Below are positions 16,845 to 24,912 of a stretch of DNA of 37,135 nt, piece by piece. Position 1 is the stretch's first letter; the number at the start of each line of letters is the position of its first letter. Source of the stretch: an uncultured Oscillospiraceae bacterium (lineage in GTDB: Bacteria; Bacillota; Clostridia; Oscillospirales; Oscillospiraceae); contig CANQII010000007.1 of assembly GCA_947623875.1 (NCBI GenBank), positions 1 through 37,135 of the forward strand. The letters run 5' to 3'. Under the pieces are notes generated by a model that saw only the letters and a program-made list of their open reading frames with translations, ran no database searches and was not told the DNA's origin. Made by a program: the position numbers and the translations under genes.

Positions 16845-17498
16845 ATGGAAAAGAACATTCTTCTGATCGGCGCCGGACGTTTTGGCCGGCATATCGCGGA
16901 AAAGCTGATGGAACTGGGCCACGAGGTGATGATCGCGGACAAGGACGAGCACCGCATCGATGTGGTGAAGGATCTGGTCACAGCAGTGCGCATCGGAGAC
17001 AGCACGGAGCGGGACTTCCTGTCCTCCCTGGGCGTGCGCAGCTTCGACGTCTGTATTGTTACCATCGGGGACGACTTCCAGAGCTCTCTGGAGACCGTGT
17101 GGCTGCTGAAAAATGAGCTGGGTGCCCGCAGGGTCATCGCAAGAGCTTCTCGGGACATGCAGGAGAAGTTCCTTCTGAACAACGGCGCGGATGAGGTGGT
17201 GTATCCGGAGAAGCAGATGGCCGCCCAGACTGCTATCCAATGCTCTTCCGAGACCATCCTCAGCTACTACGCCATGGACGATGGCTATGCCCTCTGTGAG
17301 GTGCAGATTCCCCGGGCATGGCTGGGCAAGACCGTGCTGGAGCTCAACGTCCGCAAGCGCTATGGCGTCACGATCCTGGGCTTCCGGGACAACGGCCGGA
17401 TGAACATGAATGTAACGGCAGACACCCTCATAGACACCGAGACCTCCGTGCTGGTGCTGGGGCCGGAGAAGCTCATCCACAAGCATTTTGACGTCTGA
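16845..17498 (+). CDS. ktrA: KtrA/TrkA family K+ uptake regulatory subunit
   Basis: 217 residues. The N-terminal RCK domain has the Rossmann motif LLIGAGRFGRHIAEKLMELG and acidic ADKDEHRI; a C-terminal RCK_C domain starts near residue 135. KtrA octamers bind ATP/ADP at the Rossmann site and gate KtrB; the RCK_C domain is a known c-di-AMP target in Firmicutes. With the leader RNA this would give two levels of c-di-AMP control, as an inference. AAGGAG precedes the ATG. Confidence 0.93.
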   Translation: MEKNILLIGAGRFGRHIAEKLMELGHEVMIADKDEHRIDVVKDLVTAVRIGDSTERDFLSSLGVRSFDVCIVTIGDDFQSSLETVWLLKNELGARRVIARASRDMQEKFLLNNGADEVVYPEKQMAAQTAIQCSSETILSYYAMDDGYALCEVQIPRAWLGKTVLELNVRKRYGVTILGFRDNGRMNMNVTADTLIDTETSVLVLGPEKLIHKHFDV

Positions 17499-17557
17499 GA
17501 TCCGTTAAAAAAGTGTAAATTCAGTGAAAAAACGTCCGGAATCCGTGGGATCGGGGC

Positions 17558-17586
17558 TGGACAAGTTTGCAAGTTCGCGCTAGAAT
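17558..17586 (+). promoter_or_regulatory. Promoter of the thioredoxin-reductase-like gene
   Basis: TGGACA (17558-17563), 17-base spacer, TAGAAT (17581-17586), 55 bases before the start codon. Confidence 0.7.
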
Positions 17587-17640
17587 TTCTCGTGATAAAC
17601 TGCGGATCCTGCGGGATTCGATACTGGAGGAAAATTTCGT

Positions 17641-18510
17641 ATGATTTACGATGCAGCGATCATCGGTGCCGGCCCTGCCGGTATCTCCGCCGCACTGAAT
17701 TTGAAGATCCATGACAAGTCCCTGATCTGGCTGGGCAGCAAGAGCCTCAGCAGCAAGATTGCCCGGGCGGAGCGCATCTCCAACTATCCGGGCTTTCCCA
17801 ACGCCACCGGCGAGGAGCTGCAGAAGGCCTTCCTGCACCACATCGAGGTGATGGGCCTCTCCCTCACAGACGAGATGGTGAACTCCATCCTCCCCATGGG
17901 CGGCCACTACGCCATCATGGCGGGCAGCGAGTTCTATGAGGCCAAGACGGTGCTCTTTGCCACCGGAACGGTGAACACCGCCGTGCTGAAGGGGGAGAGC
18001 GAGCTCGTAGGCCGGGGCGTGAGCTACTGTGCCACCTGCGATGGCGCTCTCTACCGGGGCAAGACCATTGCCATCGTGATCACCTCCCCCCGCTTTGAGC
18101 ATGAGGCCAACTACCTCTCCGATCTGGCGGGCCAGGTGCTGCTCTTCGCCCCGTACAAGGACTGCGGGGTGGACATGTCCAAGGTAACCGTGATGGGCCC
18201 CATGCCCGCCGCCATCGAGGGTACCAAGCGGGTAGAGGCGGTCCGCTGCATAGACGGCTCTGTCTATCCTGTGGACGGCGTGTTCTGCCTCCGGGAGTCT
18301 GTGGCGCTCTCTACCCTCCTGCCGGGTCTGCAGACGGAAGAAGGCCATATCGCGGTGAACCGTGCCATGGAGACCAATCTCCCCGGCGTCTATGCCGCAG
18401 GGGACTGCACCGGCAGACCCTATCAGTACACCAAGGCCGTGGGCGAGGGCAACGTGGCTGCCCACAGCATGCTGGAGTATCTGGCAGAGCAGGAGAAACA
18501 GGGGAAGTAA
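17641..18510 (+). CDS. Thioredoxin-reductase-like flavoprotein lacking the NADPH motif
   Basis: 289 residues. FAD-binding GAGPAGISAAL is at the N-terminus, the redox disulfide is CATC in SYCATCDGALYRGKT, and the C-terminal FAD motif is GVYAAGDCTG. Where thioredoxin reductases have GGGDSA and HRRxxxR for NADPH, this protein reads VITSPRFEHEA and LFAPYKDCG, so normal NADPH binding is unlikely. It is also shorter than the usual ~310 residues. Known clostridial relatives with these losses are the ferredoxin-dependent flavin thioredoxin reductases (FFTR) and deeply rooted DFTR proteins; FFTR is my preferred reading. No thioredoxin gene is adjacent. Confidence 0.85.
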   Translation: MIYDAAIIGAGPAGISAALNLKIHDKSLIWLGSKSLSSKIARAERISNYPGFPNATGEELQKAFLHHIEVMGLSLTDEMVNSILPMGGHYAIMAGSEFYEAKTVLFATGTVNTAVLKGESELVGRGVSYCATCDGALYRGKTIAIVITSPRFEHEANYLSDLAGQVLLFAPYKDCGVDMSKVTVMGPMPAAIEGTKRVEAVRCIDGSVYPVDGVFCLRESVALSTLLPGLQTEEGHIAVNRAMETNLPGVYAAGDCTGRPYQYTKAVGEGNVAAHSMLEYLAEQEKQGK

Positions 18511-18520
18511 AGGAAAACGA

Positions 18521-20041
18521 ATGAGAGCCAGGCTGCGGGGTGCTCTTTTCCGAGGCCTGGCGTGGAACGGGGGAATCTCCATGAGGAGCAGGACACATTT
18601 GAAACTGATTGCGCTGCTGCTGGCGGTGGTGCTCACGCTGATGCTGCTGCCGGGCACCGGGGTAACGCAGGCGATGGCTGTGAGCGAAGACGATGAGGTC
18701 ACCCAGGAGGAGATCGATGCGCTGGAGAGCGAGCTGGCGGGGATCCAGGCCCAGAAGGACGATATCGACCGCAGGCTGGCAGCTGCCCGCAACGACCTGG
18801 CCAGCGCCCAGCAGGCGGTGGACCTGGTGATGGCCAAGATCACCCTCACCGAGTCCCAGATCGCCGCCACCCAGGAGCTGATCACCGCCACCCAGCTGCG
18901 GATCACCGAGCTCAACGGGCGGATCACCGAGCTGAACACCCAGATCGACATGACCCAGCAGGAGATCAACCGCAGCGAGCAGCAGATCCAGGAGTTCGAC
19001 ACCCAGATTGCGGAGAAGCAGTCTGAGATCAAGGTTCTGGAGGCGGAAGAGGACGAACAGACCGAGACGTACTACGCCAACGTCCGGTGGATGGAGGAGA
19101 CCGGCCCGGTGTCCTATATCGCCATCCTCTTCAAGAGCAGCACCTTCTCTGAGATGCTGGACCAGGCCACCCTGATCATGGACGTGATGGACTACTCCCA
19201 GAAGGTCATAGCAGACATGCGCCTCACCCAGGCCAACCTGGGCGCCGCCCGGGACGCCCTGCAGATGAGCCGGGATCAGCAAAACGCGGTCAAGGAGAAA
19301 CAGGAACAGCAGAAGGGCGAGCTGGAGACACAGAAGGCCGCACTGAACGCTGAGACCCAGGAGCAGGAGGCGGAGAACGCAAGACTGCAGGCGTCTCAGG
19401 CCGCGCTTCAGAACGACAGAGCTCTGCGGGAGAGAGAGTACCAGGACGCCTTGGCCCTGATGAATCAGATCGCAGCCTCCGAGAGCGAGTATGCGGAGCA
19501 GGCGGCCAAGATCGCCGCCGCCGAACAGGAGACCGCCCAGGCATTGAAAGACGCCGAGCAGAAGTACCAGAGCCAGCTGGCAGCCCTGCAGAACACCGGA
19601 GACTGGTACTGGCCGCTGCCAAGCTACACCGCCCTGTCTTCCCTCTTCGGCGGACGAATCGATCCCATCTCCGGCCTCCCGGATAACCACACCGGCACAG
19701 ACATCCCCTGCCCGTACGGCACCCAGGTCCGCTCCGCCCAAGGCGGTCTCGTTACCTTCGTGAGCCAGAACGACAGCACCTCCTACGGCTGGTATGTGAT
19801 GATCGCCCACGGCAACGGGTATGTCACTCTGTATGCCCACTTGAGCCAGCAGGCCATCGTAGCCGAGGGACAGACCGTCTCCAAGGGACAGGTGATCGGA
19901 TACTCCGGCAGCTCCGGACGGACCACCGGCCCCCACCTGCACTTTGAACTCCGAATCAACGGCATCCGGGCGGACGTGCTCAGCATGTACCCGGGCTACA
20001 TCTTTACCTCTCCCAACGGCGGCACCATCATGGGCGGCTGA
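18521..20041 (+). CDS. M23 family murein hydrolase with long coiled coil (EnvC-like)
   Basis: 506 residues from the ATG at 18521 (AAAGGA 6 bases upstream). An ATG at 18581 gives a more usual signal peptide (MRSRTHLKLIALLLAVVLTL), so the true start is uncertain. After the signal sequence comes a ~330-residue Gln/Glu/Ala-rich coiled coil and then an M23 domain with zinc-site motifs NHTGTDIPCPYG and GPHLHFELR. It is exported and either cuts peptidoglycan cross-links or activates another hydrolase; the zinc residues are intact, so it is likely active. It lies 10 bases after the flavoprotein gene. Confidence 0.9.
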   Translation: MRARLRGALFRGLAWNGGISMRSRTHLKLIALLLAVVLTLMLLPGTGVTQAMAVSEDDEVTQEEIDALESELAGIQAQKDDIDRRLAAARNDLASAQQAVDLVMAKITLTESQIAATQELITATQLRITELNGRITELNTQIDMTQQEINRSEQQIQEFDTQIAEKQSEIKVLEAEEDEQTETYYANVRWMEETGPVSYIAILFKSSTFSEMLDQATLIMDVMDYSQKVIADMRLTQANLGAARDALQMSRDQQNAVKEKQEQQKGELETQKAALNAETQEQEAENARLQASQAALQNDRALREREYQDALALMNQIAASESEYAEQAAKIAAAEQETAQALKDAEQKYQSQLAALQNTGDWYWPLPSYTALSSLFGGRIDPISGLPDNHTGTDIPCPYGTQVRSAQGGLVTFVSQNDSTSYGWYVMIAHGNGYVTLYAHLSQQAIVAEGQTVSKGQVIGYSGSSGRTTGPHLHFELRINGIRADVLSMYPGYIFTSPNGGTIMGG

Positions 20042-20046
20042 GCGTA

Positions 20047-20196
20047 TCAGCCATGGTCTGTGCTGGCCTGGAGATACAGCACGCCGATTGCCGTGTCCAC
20101 AATCCGGCGGAGCGTGGTGCCCTGAAAGTGCTCCGGAGCACCATAGGCAAACCGCACGCCCGGCTGATACTCAAATTGAAACAGTTCTTTCCGCAT
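20047..20196 (-). CDS. Small protein of 49 residues, unrecognised
   Basis: The ATG at 20196 has GGAGG 7 bases upstream, and all 49 codons look like normal usage for this genome. The protein begins MRKELFQFEYQPGVRFAYGA and ends VLYLQASTDHG. It has no membrane segment. It ends 5 bases from the converging M23 gene stop. No promoter was identified upstream, where the IS605-type element begins about 120 bases away and may have cut its control region. Positions 20197-20312 contain nothing else I can support. Confidence 0.55.
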   Translation of the reverse strand: MRKELFQFEYQPGVRFAYGAPEHFQGTTLRRIVDTAIGVLYLQASTDHG

Positions 20197-20331
20197 GCGT
20201 TTTCCTCCGTGGTATCACACCGTTGGTGGATGGCGACTTCGATCCCGTGGTCGAGGATGTTTATCTGCGGGTTGAGATGGAGACCCTCTCTTCTATCCGG
20301 GAGCGCAGAGTACCCCGTCTGAAAGCGCCCC

Positions 20332-20794
20332 TCACTTCCCTTGATTTTTGATATACTGCGTGACTAATTCACTTGATCGCTCACTCACTGTCACTAGAAA
20401 ATAGGCATCGCTCCAGAAGTATGGTTTCCAATAGTACGGAGCAAGTTGCCTACTAAAGAGCTTGCGGATGTACCGAGACGAACATGACTTGTACTGCCCT
20501 ATAAAATGAGCAAGATTGATATCTGGTCGAGCTTCAAATAAAATATGAATGTGGTCCTTGTCTGAATTTAGCTCACAAAGGAGTAATATCGTGTTCCTGA
20601 AAGAACAACCGCGTATAACAGATTAGCGTTTCTTTAAGTTCGCCAACAATAACACTGTGTCTGTATTTGGTAACTAACACTAAATGATATTGCAACAGAA
20701 AACAGCTATGATTGTTTACGTAGTACCCAGCGCTTGTTTTCTTCGTATGTGTTTCCTCCAATCTTATTTTATGTGGTTTTACCCGGAAAGGCAT
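20332..20794 (-). pseudogene. tnpA: IS200/IS605 TnpA (Y1 HUH transposase), frameshifted
   Basis: The N-terminal part reads CFLLQYHLVLVTKYRHSVIV and runs to EHDIT. A frame change near 20575-20590 is needed to continue as LCELNSDKDHIHILFEARPD, FIGQYKSCSSRYIRK and YYWKPYFWSDAYFLV to a stop at 20332. The HUH metal motif (HIH) and the candidate catalytic Tyr (QYKSC) are both present after the shift. TnpA cuts and joins single-stranded ends. The simplest explanation is a 1-2 base deletion, so the gene is broken unless programmed frameshifting occurs. Confidence 0.88.
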
Positions 20795-20824
20795 TTTTTA
20801 TCAGAAGGTAAGCCGTTTTGCCTG

Positions 20825-20853
20825 TTGATTATTAGTCAGAAAAAGTGTATAAT
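20825..20853 (+). promoter_or_regulatory. Promoter of tnpB
   Basis: TTGATT (20825-20830), 17-base spacer, perfect TATAAT (20848-20853), followed by GAAAGGAGGTGG before the ATG at 20883. Transcription now runs into the nested element. Confidence 0.75.
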
Positions 20854-20997
20854 ATTGTATGTATCAGAAAGGAGGTGGAGACATGTCTTACTACGTTTAT
20901 AACCTGCAAATCAGCGTGAAATCCCCACTGCGAAATTATTGCCTACAGCAGACTCAGTATGCAAACAATATGTACAACGCTGCCCTGTTCCGCACTA

Positions 20998-21026
20998 GTG
21001 TAGCGTCCTGATGAGATTTGATTTTA
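20998..21026 (+). repeat. Left terminal inverted repeat
   Basis: Begins GTGTAGCGTCC directly after the TA at 20996-20997 and aligns with the right end with small gaps. It is followed at once by the terminator hairpin at 21035-21064. Confidence 0.8.
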
Positions 21027-21034
21027 TACGGCAT

Positions 21035-21064
21035 AAAACCCCCTTGAATTAACAAGGGGGTTTT
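21035..21064 (-). terminator. Bidirectional terminator just inside the left end
   Basis: An 11-bp stem (21035-21045/21054-21064) with A-run and T-run on both sides. It can stop the transposase transcript and also reading coming in from the tnpB promoter. Confidence 0.85.
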
Positions 21065-21170
21065 GCGCTGCATGTTCCAACGGGGCTTATCATGAGCATG
21101 CCGTATTTATTGGGCGAAAGTACACCCTGCATGCCCCAGGTTACATGGGGATCTGCTGGCAGATCAGTTG

Positions 21171-22451
21171 CTAGGGTGCGGTCGAGGCGATGCTGCCATC
21201 CACAGTGCTATCCGGCTGAGCCTCGTCAGTGGTAGCGTCAGAATCTCCTGGGATCTCTTCACCAGGCGGAACAATCTTATGGTGGGCTAGGAAATCGTAT
21301 TCCCCATCGGGAAGCGTAATAACCGGATACAGCGAGCGAAGCTTAACCCTCGCCTTCTCGGTGGTGAAGGTCCAGTGAATGGTGCACCGCTCCTCGTTCC
21401 GTGCCTTCTCCCAAGCAGCCACCTCATCCACCAAGATTTCGATATCGGGGATTCGCCGGTCAAGGCACTGCCGGGTCAGGACGTTGAGCTCAATCTCAGC
21501 CATGTCAAGCCAGCTTCCGTGCTTCGGCGTGTAGTGGATCTCAAACCTGCGCTTGATCCTGTTTGCCTCAGCGGGATAGAATGTCTTGTAAAGGGAAGAG
21601 ATGTCGTGGGTGTTCAGGTTGTCGCAGACAAGGGTAATCTGCTCCTTGTCCGGATACATGACGTCGCTTACATACTTAAGCACATGGGCGAAGTCGATGG
21701 ACGTGCGGCTCGTGCTAACGATTACGTGGCGAATGCCGGCGTACGGCTCGCAGATCATGAACATGCTCACAGTACCTCTGCGATCATATTCGCTGTCCCG
21801 CTTCTCCGTGCAGCCAGGGATCATGGGTAAGGGTTCACGTACTTCACCAAGGAGCTGATAAGACTTTTCATCAATGCACACCAGCGGAATGTCCGGATTG
21901 TAGGGGCGTTCGTATACATCCAGTACGTCTTCCATGCGGGAGACAAACTCAGCGTTAAGCGGTGTCGGGAGGCACCAGTAATCTATCAGGTGTGGCTTCA
22001 GTTCGCTTTCATTCAGGATCCTTCGGATGCAGTTCTTGCTCAATTCCTTTTCATATGTAGCTTGGACTTTGGAAGCCAGGAGCTTTAATGTCCAGCGCTT
22101 GAAACCCTTCGGTGGCTTGGAACACGCAACAGCTATCACCTCTGCACGTGTTCTGCCATCGGCTTTCAGCCTGGCAACATCGGAGGCTTCGCTGCGGTTC
22201 AATTTGAGGACTTCATCAACTCCACCGGTTTTGTACTTCTTCAAGGTGGTTGTAACCGTACCAACCGAAACGTCAGCAAGCTCGGCTATTCCCTCGCGGG
22301 AAAGGTTCTTTCCCGCACTCGCGTTGCAGATCTCCAGAATTCGGCACCGTGCATCTAAGGTCGTGCACAGGCCAAACTTGGTCCGCGTGGTCTTTATTCG
22401 TTCGCGCTCGTCATCTGTTAGACAAACCGAAACCGTTAGGGTCCTTGCCAT
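21171..22451 (-). CDS. IS630 family transposase
   Basis: 426 residues from the ATG at 22451 (AAAGGAGA 9 bases upstream). The N-terminal HTH region (SREGIAELADVSVGTVTTTL, about residues 51-70) is followed by the IS630 linker FKRWTLKLLASK. A DDE domain with CIDEKSYQ (Asp194), LVCDNLNTH (Asp277) and HGSWLDMAEIEL (Glu319) completes it. All catalytic acids are present and the frame is intact, so it can be functional. The C-terminal ~50 residues are an acidic Thr/Asp-rich tail. IS630 enzymes cut at TA, matching the duplication around this element. Confidence 0.92.
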   Translation of the reverse strand: MARTLTVSVCLTDDERERIKTTRTKFGLCTTLDARCRILEICNASAGKNLSREGIAELADVSVGTVTTTLKKYKTGGVDEVLKLNRSEASDVARLKADGRTRAEVIAVACSKPPKGFKRWTLKLLASKVQATYEKELSKNCIRRILNESELKPHLIDYWCLPTPLNAEFVSRMEDVLDVYERPYNPDIPLVCIDEKSYQLLGEVREPLPMIPGCTEKRDSEYDRRGTVSMFMICEPYAGIRHVIVSTSRTSIDFAHVLKYVSDVMYPDKEQITLVCDNLNTHDISSLYKTFYPAEANRIKRRFEIHYTPKHGSWLDMAEIELNVLTRQCLDRRIPDIEILVDEVAAWEKARNEERCTIHWTFTTEKARVKLRSLYPVITLPDGEYDFLAHHKIVPPGEEIPGDSDATTDEAQPDSTVDGSIASTAP

Positions 22452-22477
22452 TAATAAAAATCTCCTTTCTATCTGGT

Positions 22478-22516
22478 GCCATGCACAACTAACACAATAG
22501 TTGTGCATGGCTTTTT
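22478..22516 (+). terminator. Hairpin with plus-strand T-run inside the transposon
   Basis: A perfect 12-bp stem (22478-22489/22500-22511) then TTTTT on the plus strand. On the minus strand it lies between the IS1634-like stop and the IS630 ribosome site. Its orientation suggests protection from outside transcription, or a minus-strand attenuator. Confidence 0.6.
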
Positions 22517-22537
22517 ACGCTTTAAATCAGAATCAGT

Positions 22538-23971
22538 TCACATTGCAAGGTTCATCTCACGGAAAAACCGTGTGAAGCTCTCCTGCTTCGAAAACTCATA
22601 ATAAAAATCGGTACCAAAGCTTTTTTGAATCAATCCATAATCATCAGCACAACCGCTTTTAGCCATATCCAGGAGCATGACGTAACCACCCTTATCCAGC
22701 ACGATGCAGTTTGCTTCGCGCAAGGCTGCGCTGATTCGCGCAATCGGGATCTTGCGCTCCGCCATGTTCCTTTGAATTAGCCTTGCGATAGCGAGTCCTG
22801 TCAACAATGAGAGGGTGTATCCCCTGATACGTGCAGGGTCGTTCACAAAGGCAATCTTGGCATCATAATCGTACTTAACATCCCTGAGTGATCCGTCTAT
22901 ATTCTGCAGCTTATCATATAATTCCAGCATTTCATTAACACGCAACTCTTCTTCACTTGTAACTATTATTTTATCATCGAGCATAGACTTTTCGGTGTCT
23001 TCCGTCTCAAAAATAAGCAATTTCCGGCAGGATATACTCTTCTCATTCTGAACTATCTGTTGAGGATCAATCAGTCTCCATTTTCTGAATTCGGAGCAGC
23101 CGTCGGGATGCTGCAGCATCTCGCGAACCTTGGCTAACTCTGAGTCATTGCAGGAGCGAAATGTCAGATATCCATCCCCGCGCTGCCAAATAGCATCGCC
23201 GTCAATGTGTCCGGCTGTAACCATAATCAATCTGGAAGCCTCTGTTTGCCGCTTCGCCGTAGCCAAGGTATTCAGCACATCCGAGGCATCTTCTGCGCTA
23301 AACACGGCCACGCCAATGCAATGGTGATCTGGCCCCAGTAAAAGTCCGATCTTCAATGCCGGCGCTGCTTTGCGCCGGCCATCCGGCACCCTATAGCAAT
23401 CGGGTGGCTGCAACAGGAGACTCATCAAATCGCATCCAGCAAGGGATTGCATCCGATTTGCCATGGTTCTCTGTGCAGAATAGAACGACTCCCCGCAAAC
23501 GCCAATTGCCTGGTAAAACTGCTTCGTGTCTATATCAAAACCGTCAGTGCCATAATAAAGGGGAACCCTTGCAAGTGCCTCTCGAACACCGTCAGCATAC
23601 AGAAGCTGATCCGCAACGAGATACTTGAAAGTATCGTTGAGTTCCCTCCCCACAATCATGTCGCCAGTCACTTCGGAGTACACCTCTGTCACAAATCTCC
23701 AGCCGTAGTTTCTGGATCGCTGTACGTGGAAATCCATGCGCTTTGCATCAGGAATCGGAATCATCCTTGCAGTGCTGCCCTGTAAGCCATCGTTGCAGGC
23801 GTTCACTTCTTCCCAGAATTTCGCCTTATCACGCTGGTCTTCCAGGTAGCCGAAGTTTTTAATCGTTCGATGCTTTGGCGGCTGCCCAGGATACGGGCGA
23901 TACGATTGTATTACCCGAACCTGAGTCTTCACTCTTCCGTCGGCGAGTCTCCGCTTGTCTTGCCTTATCAT
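22538..23971 (-). CDS. IS1634-like transposase-fold protein with degraded catalytic site
   Basis: 477 residues. The start (DKRRLADGRVKTQVRVIQSY, then HRTIKNFGYLED) is typical of IS1634-group transposases. The core aligns by eye with that family: CDLMSLLLQP for the first Asp region, LKIGLLLGPDHHCIGVAVF for the strand pair, and ARIRGYTLSLLTGLAIARLI near the C-terminus. The second catalytic Asp (VADKG in relatives) is replaced by VTAGH (~251-255), and FPGN by FSAED. The long, open frame with good codons argues for a maintained protein that is not a transposase, perhaps a regulator or assembly factor. It has its own promoter at 24021-24049. Confidence 0.75.
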   Translation of the reverse strand: MIRQDKRRLADGRVKTQVRVIQSYRPYPGQPPKHRTIKNFGYLEDQRDKAKFWEEVNACNDGLQGSTARMIPIPDAKRMDFHVQRSRNYGWRFVTEVYSEVTGDMIVGRELNDTFKYLVADQLLYADGVREALARVPLYYGTDGFDIDTKQFYQAIGVCGESFYSAQRTMANRMQSLAGCDLMSLLLQPPDCYRVPDGRRKAAPALKIGLLLGPDHHCIGVAVFSAEDASDVLNTLATAKRQTEASRLIMVTAGHIDGDAIWQRGDGYLTFRSCNDSELAKVREMLQHPDGCSEFRKWRLIDPQQIVQNEKSISCRKLLIFETEDTEKSMLDDKIIVTSEEELRVNEMLELYDKLQNIDGSLRDVKYDYDAKIAFVNDPARIRGYTLSLLTGLAIARLIQRNMAERKIPIARISAALREANCIVLDKGGYVMLLDMAKSGCADDYGLIQKSFGTDFYYEFSKQESFTRFFREMNLAM

Positions 23972-24020
23972 CTCACCAATCCTTTCCTTGTGTATTGCGG
24001 TGGGCCCCTTCCGCTTCTGT

Positions 24021-24049
24021 AGTATAGCACCACGGTAGGGCTACGTCAA
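24021..24049 (-). promoter_or_regulatory. Promoter of the IS1634-like gene
   Basis: On the minus strand, TTGACG (24044-24049), 17-base spacer, TATACT (24021-24026), about 50 bases before the start at 23971. Confidence 0.7.
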
Positions 24050-24071
24050 GTACTTTTTCGGAAAATTTCAA

Positions 24072-24105
24072 AAAAATTTTCAGAGGCCGAAATCGGCCTC
24101 TGAAA
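24072..24105 (-). terminator. Terminator between first and second transposon genes
   Basis: A 13-bp perfect stem with a 2-base centre at 24078-24105. On the minus strand it continues into AAAATTTTTTT, so it ends the transcript of the gene stopping at 24161. Confidence 0.75.
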
Positions 24106-24160
24106 TCGATTCCTAGTCCCGAAAAGCGCGAATTCAGCCGCATCCTTTCCTTATTTTTGC

Positions 24161-24619
24161 CTATTTTAATGGTGCTTTCAGAATCCTGCTAACTGATGAT
24201 CTGCTTAACCCAACGCCATACGAGTTCATCAATTCCTTTGAGATGAGCCTTGCGCTCCAGCATCTGCAGCCAGTGGGCGGAGGCGCGTTGGTAATTTCAA
24301 AAATCAGCTGCTTAACAGGCTCAGTGGCTTTCAGGCGAGAAGTGTCAGATTTTTCAGAGCGCTTCAGCGATAATACCCCGTCCAAGCCGATCTGCAGATA
24401 GGCCTTCAACGTAGTCGTCACCGTTGATAGCGATGCCCCAGCCATCTCGGATATCTCCGTGCGAGCAAGGCATACTTCACTTTGGCTCTCATCAGCAGCG
24501 AGCAGTATCCGGCATCGTGTGATCACGGTCTTGCTTGAGGTAGCGTCACGAACAATGTCCTCCAGCCGCGACTTCTCCTCAGGTTCCAGTGCTATTCGAT
24601 AAGCCCTCGGCTTCGCCAT
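24161..24619 (-). CDS. Stand-alone IS630 N-terminal DNA-binding domain
   Basis: 152 residues from the ATG at 24619 (GGGGGA upstream). It is related to residues 1-150 of the IS630 transposase at 21171-22451: TRCRILLAADESQ, LARTEISEMAGASLSTVTTT, GLDGVLSLKRSEKSD and a second HTH ending SRSSVSRILK. It stops cleanly at the end of the DNA-binding region, with no DDE domain beyond. It could be a truncated copy, but a good promoter, ribosome site and terminator frame it, so a regulatory role such as competing for the transposon ends is plausible. Confidence 0.75.
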   Translation of the reverse strand: MAKPRAYRIALEPEEKSRLEDIVRDATSSKTVITRCRILLAADESQSEVCLARTEISEMAGASLSTVTTTLKAYLQIGLDGVLSLKRSEKSDTSRLKATEPVKQLIFEITNAPPPTGCRCWSARLISKELMNSYGVGLSRSSVSRILKAPLK

Positions 24620-24638
24620 GTGCAATCCCCCTTGAGAC

Positions 24639-24667
24639 ACTTTACCCACAGGAACTACTCCTGTCAA
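24639..24667 (-). promoter_or_regulatory. Promoter of the DNA-binding-domain gene
   Basis: On the minus strand, perfect TTGACA (24662-24667), 17-base spacer, TAAAGT (24639-24644), 19 bases before the ATG. Confidence 0.7.
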
Positions 24668-24882
24668 GATAGGAGGACATGTTTCTAGTAGAGAATTTCT
24701 TCAAATTTTAAATTTGAATTACGCACGACACGAGGTCTACAATTAATAAAACCAAATATCATTGGGAGGTCTTGCACCATGGTAGCACTACATTAGCTTT
24801 TATATTGTAGTGCACTACGGCAGAGCTAAAGAAAATGGCAGGAGTTCCGCACGGCGGTTCTCCTACCATAGGTCTACTATCG

Positions 24883-24912
24883 ATAAAGTGAAATCCATCA
24901 AAAATGCTACAC
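24883..24912 (-). repeat. Right terminal inverted repeat
   Basis: Read on the minus strand it begins GTGTAGCATTTT, followed by TGATGGATTTCACTTTATC, and abuts TA at 24913-24914. Positions 24668-24882, between the first gene and this repeat, hold a perfect AT-rich palindrome near 24709-24727 (TTCAAATTT/AAATTTGAA) and no gene. Confidence 0.8.

Larger units (their letters stand above)
20998..24912. mobile_element. 3.9-kb IS630/Tc1-like transposon with three same-strand genes
   Basis: Ends are inverted repeats starting GTGTAGC, with further matching to about 30 bases (left ...TGATGAGATTTGATTTTA; right, complement, ...TGATGGATTTCACTTTA). The flanks are CTA/TAG, i.e. insertion at CTAG with TA duplicated (20996-20997 and 24913-24914), as expected for IS630/Tc1/mariner elements. 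It contains a full IS630-type transposase, an IS1634-like gene and an IS630 DNA-binding-domain gene, all on the minus strand. Since the ends enclose all three, they move as a unit. Confidence 0.85.

Noticed and set aside
18311-19942. A 543-residue Leu/Gly-rich minus-strand frame
   Set aside because: It is the complement of the coiled-coil region of the M23 peptidase; the Gln/Glu repeats create a long open shadow.
20998-24912. Possibility that the IS630 and IS1634-like genes are two separate ISs inserted side by side
   Set aside because: Only one pair of matching ends and one TA duplication are visible, and they enclose all three genes. I saw no inner inverted repeats around the IS1634-like gene, although this cannot be fully excluded by eye.
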